Positions 25,074 to 33,954 of a stretch of 63,720 nt of DNA are shown piece by piece. This DNA comes from Chlorobiota bacterium (GTDB lineage Bacteria; Bacteroidota; Ignavibacteria; OLB7): the NCBI GenBank assembly GCA_028287785.1, contig JAQBOZ010000036.1:1-63720 (forward strand). Direction: 5' to 3'. The translations under genes were made by a program, and so were the position numbers. Every line of letters starts with the position of its first letter. Position 1 is the stretch's first letter. The notes under the pieces are model-generated. The model saw nothing but the letters and a program-made list of their open reading frames with translations, searched no databases and had not been told where the DNA came from.

Positions 25074-26408
25074 ATGATGAACAATATCGTCGCAATCGTC
25101 GGACGCCCGAATGTGGGGAAGTCCACGCTCTTCAACAGAATTCTCGGCCGCCGCGACGCAATCGTCGAATCGGTGGCCGGCGTCACGCGGGACCGGCATT
25201 ACGGCGAGGCGGAATGGGCGGGACGGGATTTCTCGGTGGTGGACACGGGGGGATTCGTGCCGGACAGCTCCGATATCTTCGAGCTGGCGATCCGCGAGCA
25301 GGCGACCATCGCCATCGATGAAGCCGATGTGATCGTCTTCGTCGTGGATTCGCGCGATGGGATTCTGCCGGTCGATCGCGAGATCGCCGACATGCTCCGC
25401 CGCTCGCAGAAGCGCGTGCTGCTGCTGGTGAACAAATGCGATAACGACAAGGCGGACCAGGAAGCCGCCAGCTTCTGGGAGCTTGGCCTCGATGAGCCGC
25501 ATCCGATCTCCGCGATGAACGGCCGTCGCATCGGCGACGCGCTGGATGCCATCACCGAAACATTTCCTCCCGCTCCGAGCGAGGAGGAGGAAGGTGGGCC
25601 GCTGAAGATCGCGCTGATCGGCCGCCCGAACGTCGGCAAAAGCTCGATCACCAATGCGCTGCTGGGGCAGGACCGCGCAATCGTGACGCCGGTTGCCGGC
25701 ACCACGCGCGATTCGATCGACAGCACGCTGAAATATTACGGCGAGGAGATCACGCTGATCGATACGGCCGGGCTCCGCAAGCGGAAGCAGGTTCATGAAT
25801 CGATCGAACTGTATTCGATTCTCCGCACCGTCCGCGCAATCGAGCGTTGCGATGTCGCGGTGGTCGTGATCGACGCCACGGTCGGCCTGGAGCGGCAGGA
25901 CGCGCGGATCATCGACGAGGCGGGGGAGAAGAACAAGGGGATGATCATCTGCGTGAACAAGTGGGATCTGGTGGAGAAGGATACCATGACCTCGAAGAAG
26001 TTCGAGGATTCGATCCGCGCCTCCATTCCCACGTTCGATTATATTCCCATCATCTTCATCTCCGCCGTCACCAAGCAGCGCGTCACCAAGCTGGTGGAGC
26101 TTGCGAAGCAGGTGAACGATGAGCGGCACAAGAGAATCTCCACAAGCAAATTGAACGATGTGATTCTCGAAGCCATCAAGCGGCAGCCGCCGCCATCGGT
26201 GGGGGGCCACGATCTCCGCATCAACTTCATGCAGCAGCCGCAGGCGGCGCCCCCGGTGTTTCTGGCCTACACCAACTGGCCCGATCTTATGCCGGAGAAC
26301 TACACGCGATATCTCGAACGCGTCATCCGTCGCGAATTCGGGTTCATGGGCGCGCCGATCCTCATCGTCTACAAGCAGAAGGATAAACGGAAATTGCTGG
26401 ATCAGTAG
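25074..26408 (+). CDS. der: Ribosome-biogenesis GTPase Der (EngA)
   Basis: Essential GTPase for 50S assembly. Two tandem G domains are complete: GRPNVGKSTL, DTGGF, NKCD (residues 1-165) and GRPNVGKSSI, DTAGLRKR, NKWD (about 180-350). A KH-like C-terminal domain ends NFMQQPQAAPPVF to KRKLLD. The 444-residue length is typical. The ATG at 25074 gives MMNNIVAIVGR, the expected N-terminus; the longer open frame upstream is the translated R3 repeat and was rejected. No operon partner is evident. Confidence 0.98.
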   Translation: MMNNIVAIVGRPNVGKSTLFNRILGRRDAIVESVAGVTRDRHYGEAEWAGRDFSVVDTGGFVPDSSDIFELAIREQATIAIDEADVIVFVVDSRDGILPVDREIADMLRRSQKRVLLLVNKCDNDKADQEAASFWELGLDEPHPISAMNGRRIGDALDAITETFPPAPSEEEEGGPLKIALIGRPNVGKSSITNALLGQDRAIVTPVAGTTRDSIDSTLKYYGEEITLIDTAGLRKRKQVHESIELYSILRTVRAIERCDVAVVVIDATVGLERQDARIIDEAGEKNKGMIICVNKWDLVEKDTMTSKKFEDSIRASIPTFDYIPIIFISAVTKQRVTKLVELAKQVNDERHKRISTSKLNDVILEAIKRQPPPSVGGHDLRINFMQQPQAAPPVFLAYTNWPDLMPENYTRYLERVIRREFGFMGAPILIVYKQKDKRKLLDQ

Positions 26409-26496
26409 TAGTGGCGCCTGGGAGCGTGGGGCGGTTCATGAACCGGCCCCACGCGATCATCAACTTTATCGCAACCTCTCAACCATTACCGAAATC

Positions 26497-27876
26497 ATGA
26501 ACGAAACTCTTTCCTACATCGACAGCAACGGCGAGCGCTTCGTGGAGGAGCTGAAGGATTTCCTCCGCATCCCGTCGATCTCCGCCAACTCCACGTACGA
26601 TCCCGAAACCCGCCGCGCCGCGGAATTCGTTGCCGCCGAAGCGGTGCGTATCGGGCTGGAGAATGTCAGAATCCTTGAAACCGCCGGCCATCCGGTGGTC
26701 TATGCCGACTGGCTTCATGCCGATGGAAAGCCGACCGTCCTGATTTACGGCCATTACGATGTGCAGCCGCCGGAGCCGCTGGAGCTCTGGACAAATCCCC
26801 CGTTCGAGCCGACCGTCGAGGGGGATTCGATCTACGCGCGCGGCTCGATCGATGACAAGGGACAGGTCTTCATGCACCTGAAAAGCCTGGAGTCGCTGCT
26901 GGCGACAACCGGCGGGCTTCCGGCGAACGTGAAGATCATCATCGAGGGGGAGGAAGAGGTGGGGTCGCCGAATCTTCCGCCGTTTCTCGCCGCGCACAAG
27001 GAACTGCTGGCGTGCGATACCGTGATGATCTCCGACACCACGATGTACGATTACGAGATGCCCGGCATCACCTACGGCCTGCGCGGCCTGGCCTATTTCG
27101 AGCTTCACGTTGTCGGGCCGGATCGCGATCTGCACAGCGGGATGTTCGGCGGCGCGGTCGCCAACCCGATCAACGCGCTCTGCGAGCTGATCGCGAAGAT
27201 GAAGGATTCCGCCGGAAGAGTTCAGCTTCCCGGATTCTACGACAATGTGGTGGATGTAAGCCCGAAGGAGCGCGCCGAGCTTGAACGTCTGCCCTACAGC
27301 GCCACGGATTTCTGCTCGATGATCAATATCCCCATCACCGTCGGCGAGGCCGGTTACAGCGATCTTGAGCGGCTCTGGGCGCGCCCGACGCTCGACGTCT
27401 GCGGAATCTGGGGGGGATATCAGGGGGAGGGAGCCAAGACCGTGCTTCCATCGAAGGCGGCGGCGAAGATCTCCATGCGCCTGGTGGCAAATCAGGATTA
27501 CCGGAAGGTTGCCGATCAGCTTCGCGCGTTCATTCAGGAGCACAAGCCATCCGGCGTGAGCATCGAGGTGATCGAGCTGCACGGCGGGCCGCCCGCGCTG
27601 ACGCCGACCGATTCGGTTCCGGTCCGCGCGGCGCTCAGGGCGCTGGAAACCGCGTTCGGCACCAAGCCGTTTCTGATCCGCAGCGGCGGCTCCATTCCGA
27701 TCGTCGCCGATTTCGAGGAGCAGCTTGGCGCTCCGGTGGTGTTGATGGGCTTCGGGCTGCCGGATCAGAACGCCCATTCGCCGAACGAAAAGATGAACCT
27801 CAGCAACTATCACCGCGGAATCAAGAGCTCGGCGTTATTCCTGCAGGAATACTCCCGGATGTACGCGGCGGAATAA
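26497..27876 (+). CDS. M20-family dipeptidase
   Basis: Cytosolic co-catalytic metallopeptidase cleaving dipeptides or short peptides. The 459-residue protein shows the M20 pattern: YGHYDVQPPEPLELW with the first metal His/Asp, GSIDDKGQ with the bridging Asp, EGEEEVGSPN with the catalytic and metal Glu, and a late MGFGLPDQNAHSPNE carrying the final His ligand. The dimerisation domain lies between. Its substrate may be a carnosine-like or general dipeptide. It is single, 88 bp after der, and is followed by a terminator. Confidence 0.93.
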   Translation: MNETLSYIDSNGERFVEELKDFLRIPSISANSTYDPETRRAAEFVAAEAVRIGLENVRILETAGHPVVYADWLHADGKPTVLIYGHYDVQPPEPLELWTNPPFEPTVEGDSIYARGSIDDKGQVFMHLKSLESLLATTGGLPANVKIIIEGEEEVGSPNLPPFLAAHKELLACDTVMISDTTMYDYEMPGITYGLRGLAYFELHVVGPDRDLHSGMFGGAVANPINALCELIAKMKDSAGRVQLPGFYDNVVDVSPKERAELERLPYSATDFCSMINIPITVGEAGYSDLERLWARPTLDVCGIWGGYQGEGAKTVLPSKAAAKISMRLVANQDYRKVADQLRAFIQEHKPSGVSIEVIELHGGPPALTPTDSVPVRAALRALETAFGTKPFLIRSGGSIPIVADFEEQLGAPVVLMGFGLPDQNAHSPNEKMNLSNYHRGIKSSALFLQEYSRMYAAE

Positions 27877-27943
27877 AATGTGGAATCGAACCGTGGCGCC
27901 GGCCGATTGCCGGAGCCACGCGACAAGCCGAGAGGTGCCAGTG

Positions 27944-27986
27944 AGGCGGTTTACCGGGAGAATGCCCTGAGTAAACCGCCTTTTTT
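27944..27986 (+). terminator. Rho-independent terminator after the M20 dipeptidase
   Basis: Perfect 11-bp stem AGGCGGTTTAC (27944-27954) with GTAAACCGCCT (27971-27981), followed by a T-run to 27986. Confidence 0.9.
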
Positions 27987-28080
27987 GTTTTAGATTCCTC
28001 AGCTCCATGATTTCCATCGACGACCGCGTCGTTTCCGGTGATGATGGGGGGGGGAGGCACGTCATACTTCTATGCAGACC

Positions 28081-28172
28081 CTTGAATAACGTCATCCGTG
28101 GCGTTGGCGGAAAAACCTTCTCAAGCCCCATCAGGGCGCAATCTCTGGTGCGTGAAGCATCGACCCGCGTGG
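28081..28172 (+). repeat. Dispersed hairpin repeat, copy R4 (diverged)
   Basis: Keeps the TTGAATAACGTCATC lead, GGCGTTGGCGG and TCTCAAGCCCC segments, but the core palindrome has decayed (CATCAGGGCGCAATC). It ends about 30 bp before the start codon at 28203. The rest of 27877-28202 is terminator and spacer. Confidence 0.7.
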
Positions 28173-28202
28173 TTGATGCATCGGATCAAATTCCCCTCCA
28201 TT

Positions 28203-31200
28203 ATGCAGAGTCGTTACGGAGTTCCCGTCTCCCGTTTCGTCCGCTTCGGCGCCGGATTGCTTCTTCTTCTGCTTTTTGCGGTAGGGGAGGCACGCGCGCA
28301 GAGATTTGCCACCATTTCGAATACCTGGGTTACAGCCAGCGTATGCAAGGACCGGCCGGCTGGAGGGCTCGGCGGGGGAAGATTCTTCATCTCTGCCGGA
28401 AATACCTACGGCAACAAGGCATTTCTCTACGCCACGACATCGAACGTCGTCTTCAGAATCGTCGTGGACGGGACGGAATATCTCTTCACCAACAGCGGAA
28501 CATCGGGATTCGGCGGCCAGCCGCTGGTTGGCGGGCCGGGCGGGACCGACGCGGTTCAGTATGCCCCGTACGATAATTTCTATGTGAGCCCCGGCCAGGA
28601 TTCCGTGGTGGTGACGTGGAAGAACCTGATGGGCTACGCCGTCAAGGAACGCCTCTACGTGGAGCCGCAGAAATCGGTCTACTCCACCGGCTCCGATGTC
28701 ATCATCGAGTTCGAGTGGAATGTGCAGCCGTACAGCCCGCCATCCGATTTCGGCATCTTCCTGATGCTGGACACCTACAACGGCCAGGCGAGCGGCACGG
28801 GCGGCTCCGCCGATTTCACATCGATTCTCACCAGCGAGGGATATTTCCCCGATCGCGGCAATGGAAAGCTTTTTATCGCCGGCAGGGATTCGATACCGGA
28901 ATTCTATCATGTCGGCAATTTCCTTCTGCAGTACCCGCTCAATACGCTCCTTCCGGTCCATCGGCTGAAGGGGCTTACCCACAACGGCGATACGCTCACC
29001 CCGCCCGACCAGTTCGCCATCGGTGACTGGGCCAACACGCTCCGGTTCTACTCGTGGGATATGAGCGGCGGCGAGGTCGGGCGCCCGTTCGGCGATTGCG
29101 CCACGGCGATGCGCTGGGAACATCTGCGCGGCAGCGGGAAAATCCGCACGGCCTACGGCATGGACGATCGCGACGGAAACAATCTCTTCCACTGTCGCGA
29201 TTCCGCCATCTTCATGGATGTGAAGACCGAGCGGCTTATCGAGCAGAAGGAGAAGAATGGGAAATTCACGCCGGATAAGTTCAACGTCGATGTCTGGGTC
29301 ACCAACACCAATGCCGACGGCCTGACCGATCTGGTCCTCACGCTGGCGCAGCCGATTGGCGGGGCGGCCGGGAAAAACCGCCTGACGATCGATCCCTCCA
29401 CGCCAGGGAACGTCAGATATCTTTCGCTTCCCAGAGGGGGGACGAAAAAAATCACATGGGTGCTGGATGTGGCCCCCGGCACCAACGATTCGCTTCTCGA
29501 TATCCCGCTCGATTTTCTCTGCCAGTATCTTCGCGATACCGTGCCGCGCAGCTTCCGCATGCCCTGCTCGCCCATCATCAGCATCCGCGGTTTCCAGGAG
29601 CCGAAGCCGCCTCAGGATACCGTGGCGCCATTGATCCTCCATTCCCCGCCGGGCAAGACGACGTGGCCGATTTTCGTTCGCGATCGCCATCCCGGCTATA
29701 AGTATGATACCGGGCTGGATAAGATCCTGATCACGGCGAACGACAACAACAATTTCCTCGTCACGCAGGCCCCCGCGCAGTTCACGCGATGCGATACGAA
29801 CGTGAACGTGAATTTCCTCTTCACCGTGGTGGATACCACGAAGCCGGCCCGCGTGGTTTTCTGCGCGTATGATTGCAGGGGAAATGTTTCGTGCGATTCG
29901 GTCTTCTACAGGCCGCGACCCGATCTTTTCGCGCCGGAAATCCTCTCGATGGTCTCCCTCGGGTCATTCGGCCCGCCGTGCAACGCGCGGGTTTACGAGG
30001 TCCGGCTGATCGACAGCACGCATCAGATGCCGGGCGCGGGTGATAATGGTTTCGGGATCATCGAGACGATCGGCACGCCGGTGAACTTCGATCCGCTGGA
30101 GATCAATTTCGACAGGGGGGATGCGCCGATCGGGGTTTTCGATTTCCACGCCGGCTTCCGCGCGCAGGTGAAGGATTCCATGATGAGTGGATCGATTGCC
30201 GTGCGCGTTGCCGATTACGCCGGCAATGCCGATACGATCACCTTCGATTACTGTACGCTTCCCGATATCCTGCCGCCGGTATCGCAGATAACGCCGGTTG
30301 CCAACCCCAACGTAACGCAGCCGGTGATCCGATGGGACGTTCACACCGGCGATATCCGCGCATGGGATCGTGGGCTTCAGAGCGTGGTGGCGCTCTCGCT
30401 GAACAATATGATCTTCAAGGCTCCGCCGCTCAGTGGTGGGGAGAGCGACGCGAATTTCTCCGTGACGGTGCAGGATACCAGCGTCTCCGCGCGGCTGACG
30501 GTGGAGGTGCGCGATACGTACTACAATGCGATTCCCGCCGGCCATGCCGATACGCTGACGTTCGTGTATGAGCCGATTCCCGACACGATGGCGCCCCTCA
30601 TCGCATTCCTCCCGGATGCCGCCACCAACGGCGCCAGCGCGCTGGTGCGCGTCGACGATATCCACGCATTCCCCTCGGGCGCGATCTATGCCTACGATCT
30701 CGGGTTGAAGAGCATCACTGTCGTTTCACGATCGCAGAATATCGAGATCGATCCGGCGCTGCCGATCAATTTCAAGCCGGCGGACGCCAGCACGACCTTC
30801 GGCATCCGGATCATCGACACGCTTGCGATGGACCCGCTGGACAGCATCTGCATCGAGGCCGTGGATCTTTACGGTAACAGGAGCATGAGCTGCTATCATT
30901 ATCCGATCCAGCCGGATACCAACAGCCCGCTCCTGACCGGCGCGCTCGATCCCACGCATACAACGCTGAGCGCCACGATCACCGATGCCCGTTCATACGA
31001 TCGCGGGCTTGGCTCGATCGTCCTGGAGAACCCGGTGAACATCGCCGGGCCGATCTCGCTGCCGGCGCTTGGCGGCGCGCATTCGAGGACGCTCGATTAC
31101 ACGATTCCCGATCCGACGAAAGCCATCTCCGGCACATTCACGGTGGTGGATCTGGTCGGGGAAATCGACAACTCGCTCCTCGGCGAAATGATTCACGTCC

Positions 31201-32009
31201 TGCGGATTCCGTTCGAGATTCCGGCGGTCGATCTCCGGCTGACGCTTCCGGATCAGATAGAGCAGGGGGGAGATATCCGCGCCGCGCTGATTGCGATGGG
31301 AGATTTCGATCAGTCGCTTGTCAGGGATATCGCGTTCGATATGAGTTATAGCGGAAACGTGGTGTATGCGGGGACGGCGAACCGGATTGCCACGCTTGTC
31401 GCCACGCCGGCGGGAAATGGAACGCTCAGGATGCTCTGCACGCCGGCCTACGCCACGGGGCGCATACAGGCCGGTGATACGCTCGGCATCATCACGTTTA
31501 CGCCGATGCGCTCCACCCAGGTGGAATCGCTTCTGCTGACGATCCTTCGTCCGAGCATGGCGGTCAATGGAAATGTCGGGAACGTCATCACCGTGCAGAA
31601 GCCGAATGATGCCGCAAGTTCCAGGCTGATGCTGCCGCCGCCATTTTTCCGGCTTGCCGCGGATTCCGTCACCTACATCAATGGCATCTGCGACAGGATA
31701 CTGACATCGCTGAGGGATGGACGCGCGAAGTTGAACGGCCTGGCGATTCTGGCGCTCAGCCCGCAGCCCGCCGCGCCCACCGGCGGAACTCTCTACGCCG
31801 ACGTTCGCGATATCCCGGCCGAGGGAGCCATCGCCGAGCTGATCTCCGCCGATGGCTTGGTTGTCGCAACGATGCAGGTAAAGGGGGGCGCGGCGCGTGT
31901 CTCCCACGTTGCGATCAATCTTCCATCCAATATTTCTTCCGGCGCGTATCTTCTCCGCATGACATCCGCGGCGGATCATGCGTGGGCGAAAGTGTTGATA
32001 GCGCGGTGA
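28203..32009 (+). CDS. Large secreted repeat protein with cohesin-like and sorting-type C-terminus
   Basis: Exported 1268-residue protein, function unknown. The ATG at 28203 begins a signal peptide (FVRFGAGLLLLLLFAVGEARAQ); the frame before it is repeat-derived. The first 450 residues form one unassigned domain. About five imperfect Ig-like units of roughly 100 residues follow, each with a Y/D-x-G-L-x-S-I-type strand, for example DTGLDKILIT, DRGLQSVVAL, DLGLKSITVV and DRGLGSIVLE. Near 1015-1135 a cohesin-like beta-sandwich appears (VDLRLTLPDQIEQGGDI to GDTLGIITFTPM), and the last 80 residues resemble a T9SS-type C-terminal domain (SGAYLLRMTSAADHAW). It is likely a cell-surface structural or binding protein. 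Confidence 0.78.
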   Translation: MQSRYGVPVSRFVRFGAGLLLLLLFAVGEARAQRFATISNTWVTASVCKDRPAGGLGGGRFFISAGNTYGNKAFLYATTSNVVFRIVVDGTEYLFTNSGTSGFGGQPLVGGPGGTDAVQYAPYDNFYVSPGQDSVVVTWKNLMGYAVKERLYVEPQKSVYSTGSDVIIEFEWNVQPYSPPSDFGIFLMLDTYNGQASGTGGSADFTSILTSEGYFPDRGNGKLFIAGRDSIPEFYHVGNFLLQYPLNTLLPVHRLKGLTHNGDTLTPPDQFAIGDWANTLRFYSWDMSGGEVGRPFGDCATAMRWEHLRGSGKIRTAYGMDDRDGNNLFHCRDSAIFMDVKTERLIEQKEKNGKFTPDKFNVDVWVTNTNADGLTDLVLTLAQPIGGAAGKNRLTIDPSTPGNVRYLSLPRGGTKKITWVLDVAPGTNDSLLDIPLDFLCQYLRDTVPRSFRMPCSPIISIRGFQEPKPPQDTVAPLILHSPPGKTTWPIFVRDRHPGYKYDTGLDKILITANDNNNFLVTQAPAQFTRCDTNVNVNFLFTVVDTTKPARVVFCAYDCRGNVSCDSVFYRPRPDLFAPEILSMVSLGSFGPPCNARVYEVRLIDSTHQMPGAGDNGFGIIETIGTPVNFDPLEINFDRGDAPIGVFDFHAGFRAQVKDSMMSGSIAVRVADYAGNADTITFDYCTLPDILPPVSQITPVANPNVTQPVIRWDVHTGDIRAWDRGLQSVVALSLNNMIFKAPPLSGGESDANFSVTVQDTSVSARLTVEVRDTYYNAIPAGHADTLTFVYEPIPDTMAPLIAFLPDAATNGASALVRVDDIHAFPSGAIYAYDLGLKSITVVSRSQNIEIDPALPINFKPADASTTFGIRIIDTLAMDPLDSICIEAVDLYGNRSMSCYHYPIQPDTNSPLLTGALDPTHTTLSATITDARSYDRGLGSIVLENPVNIAGPISLPALGGAHSRTLDYTIPDPTKAISGTFTVVDLVGEIDNSLLGEMIHVLRIPFEIPAVDLRLTLPDQIEQGGDIRAALIAMGDFDQSLVRDIAFDMSYSGNVVYAGTANRIATLVATPAGNGTLRMLCTPAYATGRIQAGDTLGIITFTPMRSTQVESLLLTILRPSMAVNGNVGNVITVQKPNDAASSRLMLPPPFFRLAADSVTYINGICDRILTSLRDGRAKLNGLAILALSPQPAAPTGGTLYADVRDIPAEGAIAELISADGLVVATMQVKGGAARVSHVAINLPSNISSGAYLLRMTSAADHAWAKVLIAR

Positions 32010-32374
32010 TGATCTCCCCGTTTCCATGATTCTCCGAGCATCGCGATTGATCATCTCAAAAAACATCGCGCTTCACAGCGGATTGCCCTGCGCCACGACC
32101 CCGAATGTTCCTGAAAGGATGTCCCTTCATCATCGCGACACATTCCGTAAAAATCCCTCGCGCAAATAACCCGTCCGTCGAAATTCAATTCCCCAGGCAA
32201 TCACGAATGTGAATTGTTCGGGAAGTAGTAGATTCGCAACGGCCCTCGACGACATTACCGACTGAATTTTCGCGATGGGCTCCGCGATTTCGATATTCTG
32301 AAACGCCTTCACTCCCCCCGCCACGGAGAAACAATCTCCGGAACGCACACCTATCAAACAGGAGAGAGAAGCGC
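32010..32374. other. Gap without a supported gene
   Basis: A minus-strand open frame (32130-32390) overlaps the start of the next gene and has no recognisable domain. No clear promoter, tRNA or repeat copy is seen here. AGGAGAG lies about 10 bases before the ATG at 32375. Confidence 0.5.
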
Positions 32375-33184
32375 ATGAATCGTACCACACGCAGGTTCGG
32401 GTGGATTCCGGATCTTCCCGATCGTCGCGATCATCTTTTTTCCGCGCCCGCGCCGATACTGCAAAAGCTGCCGCGAAAGGTAAATCTCACAAAGCTCTGC
32501 CCGCCGATCTACGATCAGGGAATGCTTGGAAGCTGCACGGGAAACGCCATCGCCGGCGCCGTTCAGTTCAACCGGAAGAAGAACAAACAGGAGCCCGATT
32601 TCATCCCGTCGCGGTTGTTCATCTACTATAACGAACGGGCGATGGAGGGGACCGTCAACGCCGATCCGGGGGCGATGATCCGCGACGGCATCAAGAGCGT
32701 CAGCAAGCTCGGCGTCTGCCCCGAGGCGATGTGGCCGTACGACGGCAATCCGTTTCCCGACGATCCCGGCGATCAGTATCCGGCCAACTCGCAGCTCACC
32801 CGCAAGCCCGGCAGGGATTGCTATGCCGAGGCCGCCAGGCATCAGGTGATAAGCTATCAGCGCCTTGTGCAGAATATCAGCCAGTTGCGCGGCTGCCTTG
32901 CCGCGGGATATCCGTTTGTGTTCGGCGTCACGGTGTATGAGAGCATTTATGACGACGCGGTTTCGCAGACGGGCGATATCTCCATGCCGGGGGATGGCGA
33001 GAGCATCGTGGGGGGGCACGCGATGCTGGCTGTCGGGTACGACGATGCCACGCGCGTGTTCATCGTCAGAAATTCCTGGGGGAAGGCGTGGGGAAAAAAG
33101 GGATATGGAACGATTCCCTACTCGTACCTGAACGATTCAACGCTGGCAAGCGATGTATGGACGCTGAGAACGATCGAGGGATAG
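32375..33184 (+). CDS. C1A papain-like cysteine peptidase
   Basis: Papain-fold peptidase of 269 residues. All four catalytic positions are visible: Gln48 in YDQGMLGSC (oxyanion), Cys54 nucleophile in GSCTGNAIAG, His215 in GGHAMLAVGYDD and Asn233 in VRNSWGKAWG. There is no signal peptide and no large propeptide, which is typical of the bacterial C1A group with a short N-terminal extension, so a cytosolic enzyme or non-classical export is implied. The start has a good AGGAGAG upstream. Its convergent neighbour is a chagasin-like inhibitor, whose family targets exactly this class, so the two may form a regulated pair. Confidence 0.93.
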   Translation: MNRTTRRFGWIPDLPDRRDHLFSAPAPILQKLPRKVNLTKLCPPIYDQGMLGSCTGNAIAGAVQFNRKKNKQEPDFIPSRLFIYYNERAMEGTVNADPGAMIRDGIKSVSKLGVCPEAMWPYDGNPFPDDPGDQYPANSQLTRKPGRDCYAEAARHQVISYQRLVQNISQLRGCLAAGYPFVFGVTVYESIYDDAVSQTGDISMPGDGESIVGGHAMLAVGYDDATRVFIVRNSWGKAWGKKGYGTIPYSYLNDSTLASDVWTLRTIEG

Positions 33185-33185
33185 G

Positions 33186-33227
33186 CACCGGGCCATCTCC
33201 CGGCATTTCCGATACAATGGCCCGGTG
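33186..33227 (+). terminator. Hairpin downstream of the C1A peptidase
   Basis: Perfect 11-bp stem CACCGGGCCAT (33186-33196) with ATGGCCCGGTG (33217-33227), loop of 20. It overlaps nothing else; there is no strong T-run. Confidence 0.55.
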
Positions 33228-33265
33228 ATATCCTGACCGGAGCCATTGAGCATACGCGGCACGAA

Positions 33266-33298
33266 AAGCGATCGGAGGGGGAAATCCTCCGATCGCTT
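33266..33298 (-). terminator. Terminator of the chagasin-like inhibitor gene
   Basis: Perfect 13-bp inverted repeat (33266-33278 with 33286-33298). On the minus strand it is followed by TTTT, and it overlaps the inhibitor stop codon. Confidence 0.8.
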
Positions 33299-33617
33299 AT
33301 TCCACCACGCTCACCGATATTTTGAATTCTCTCTCCATTCCATCGCCGCTCGATTCCCAGCTTCGATGGTAGCGGAGCGCTATCGTCTCATCGCCGGTTT
33401 TCTCCGCCTTGAATTTCCAGCTTCGCACGGCTTCGCTGCCGGGCTTCGGTTCGCTGTCGTCATGGGTATCGTCCATCAGCGCGCAGACCGGATGGATTAT
33501 CGGCTCCAGCGTCCATCGATATCCCGCCGCGCCCCGCTCGTGCAGATCGATGCGGAGAATATCATCCCGCTTCAATGTGATCTGCTCGCCATTCGATTGT
33601 TCATCCACCGTTGTCAT
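33297..33617 (-). CDS. Chagasin-like cysteine peptidase inhibitor (I42)
   Basis: A 106-residue immunoglobulin-like inhibitor. The three inhibitory loops are all recognisable: the BC loop ERGAAGYRW (about 27-35), the DE loop PGSEAVRSWKF and the FG loop YHRSWE, equivalent to the canonical RPW loop. Chagasins block papain-family peptidases by inserting these loops into the active-site cleft. There is no signal peptide, matching the unexported peptidase at 32375-33184. The genes converge with 112 bp between them and separate hairpins. The match of target class and compartment makes the pairing likely but not proven. Confidence 0.85.
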   Translation of the reverse strand: MTTVDEQSNGEQITLKRDDILRIDLHERGAAGYRWTLEPIIHPVCALMDDTHDDSEPKPGSEAVRSWKFKAEKTGDETIALRYHRSWESSGDGMEREFKISVSVVE

Positions 33618-33954
33618 GATATTCCGGTCGTATTATTTGAAGAGATTTTCGGCATCAATGCTAATGGCGGCAAATCATACGCCATATGCGGTTGCGGCGG
33701 CGGATATCGGCCGGGAGCGACGCGAAATGTATCACTGCGACAGCGCGGCATCGCCGTTTTTTTTATCGGGGGTTGATTCCCGGCTGCCCCGGGCGATTGT
33801 GCCATAGTGCGCGCCGATCCAATTCAACCTCGCCGGTTCCGCCACGGGATGCCCTTCGATGGGATCTTTCACCGCTTGACACCCGTCGGCTCACCGTATA
33901 TTGAGCGATTGGCGGCGCGCATGATGCCGCGATAGCGAATATTTTCCTTGAGCG
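33618..33954. other. Intergenic region with possible promoter for the kinase gene
   Basis: No gene is supported. A candidate promoter has TTGACA at 33876-33881 and TATATTG at 33897-33903, which fits the FCB TTG-N18-TAxxTTG layout, about 50 bp before the start at 33955. A T-run at 33756-33763 has only a weak stem before it. Confidence 0.45.

Noticed and set aside
32130-32390. Minus-strand 86-codon frame before the C1A peptidase
   Set aside because: No domain, overlaps the peptidase start, and lacks a clear start context. A barrel-like end was considered but is too weak.
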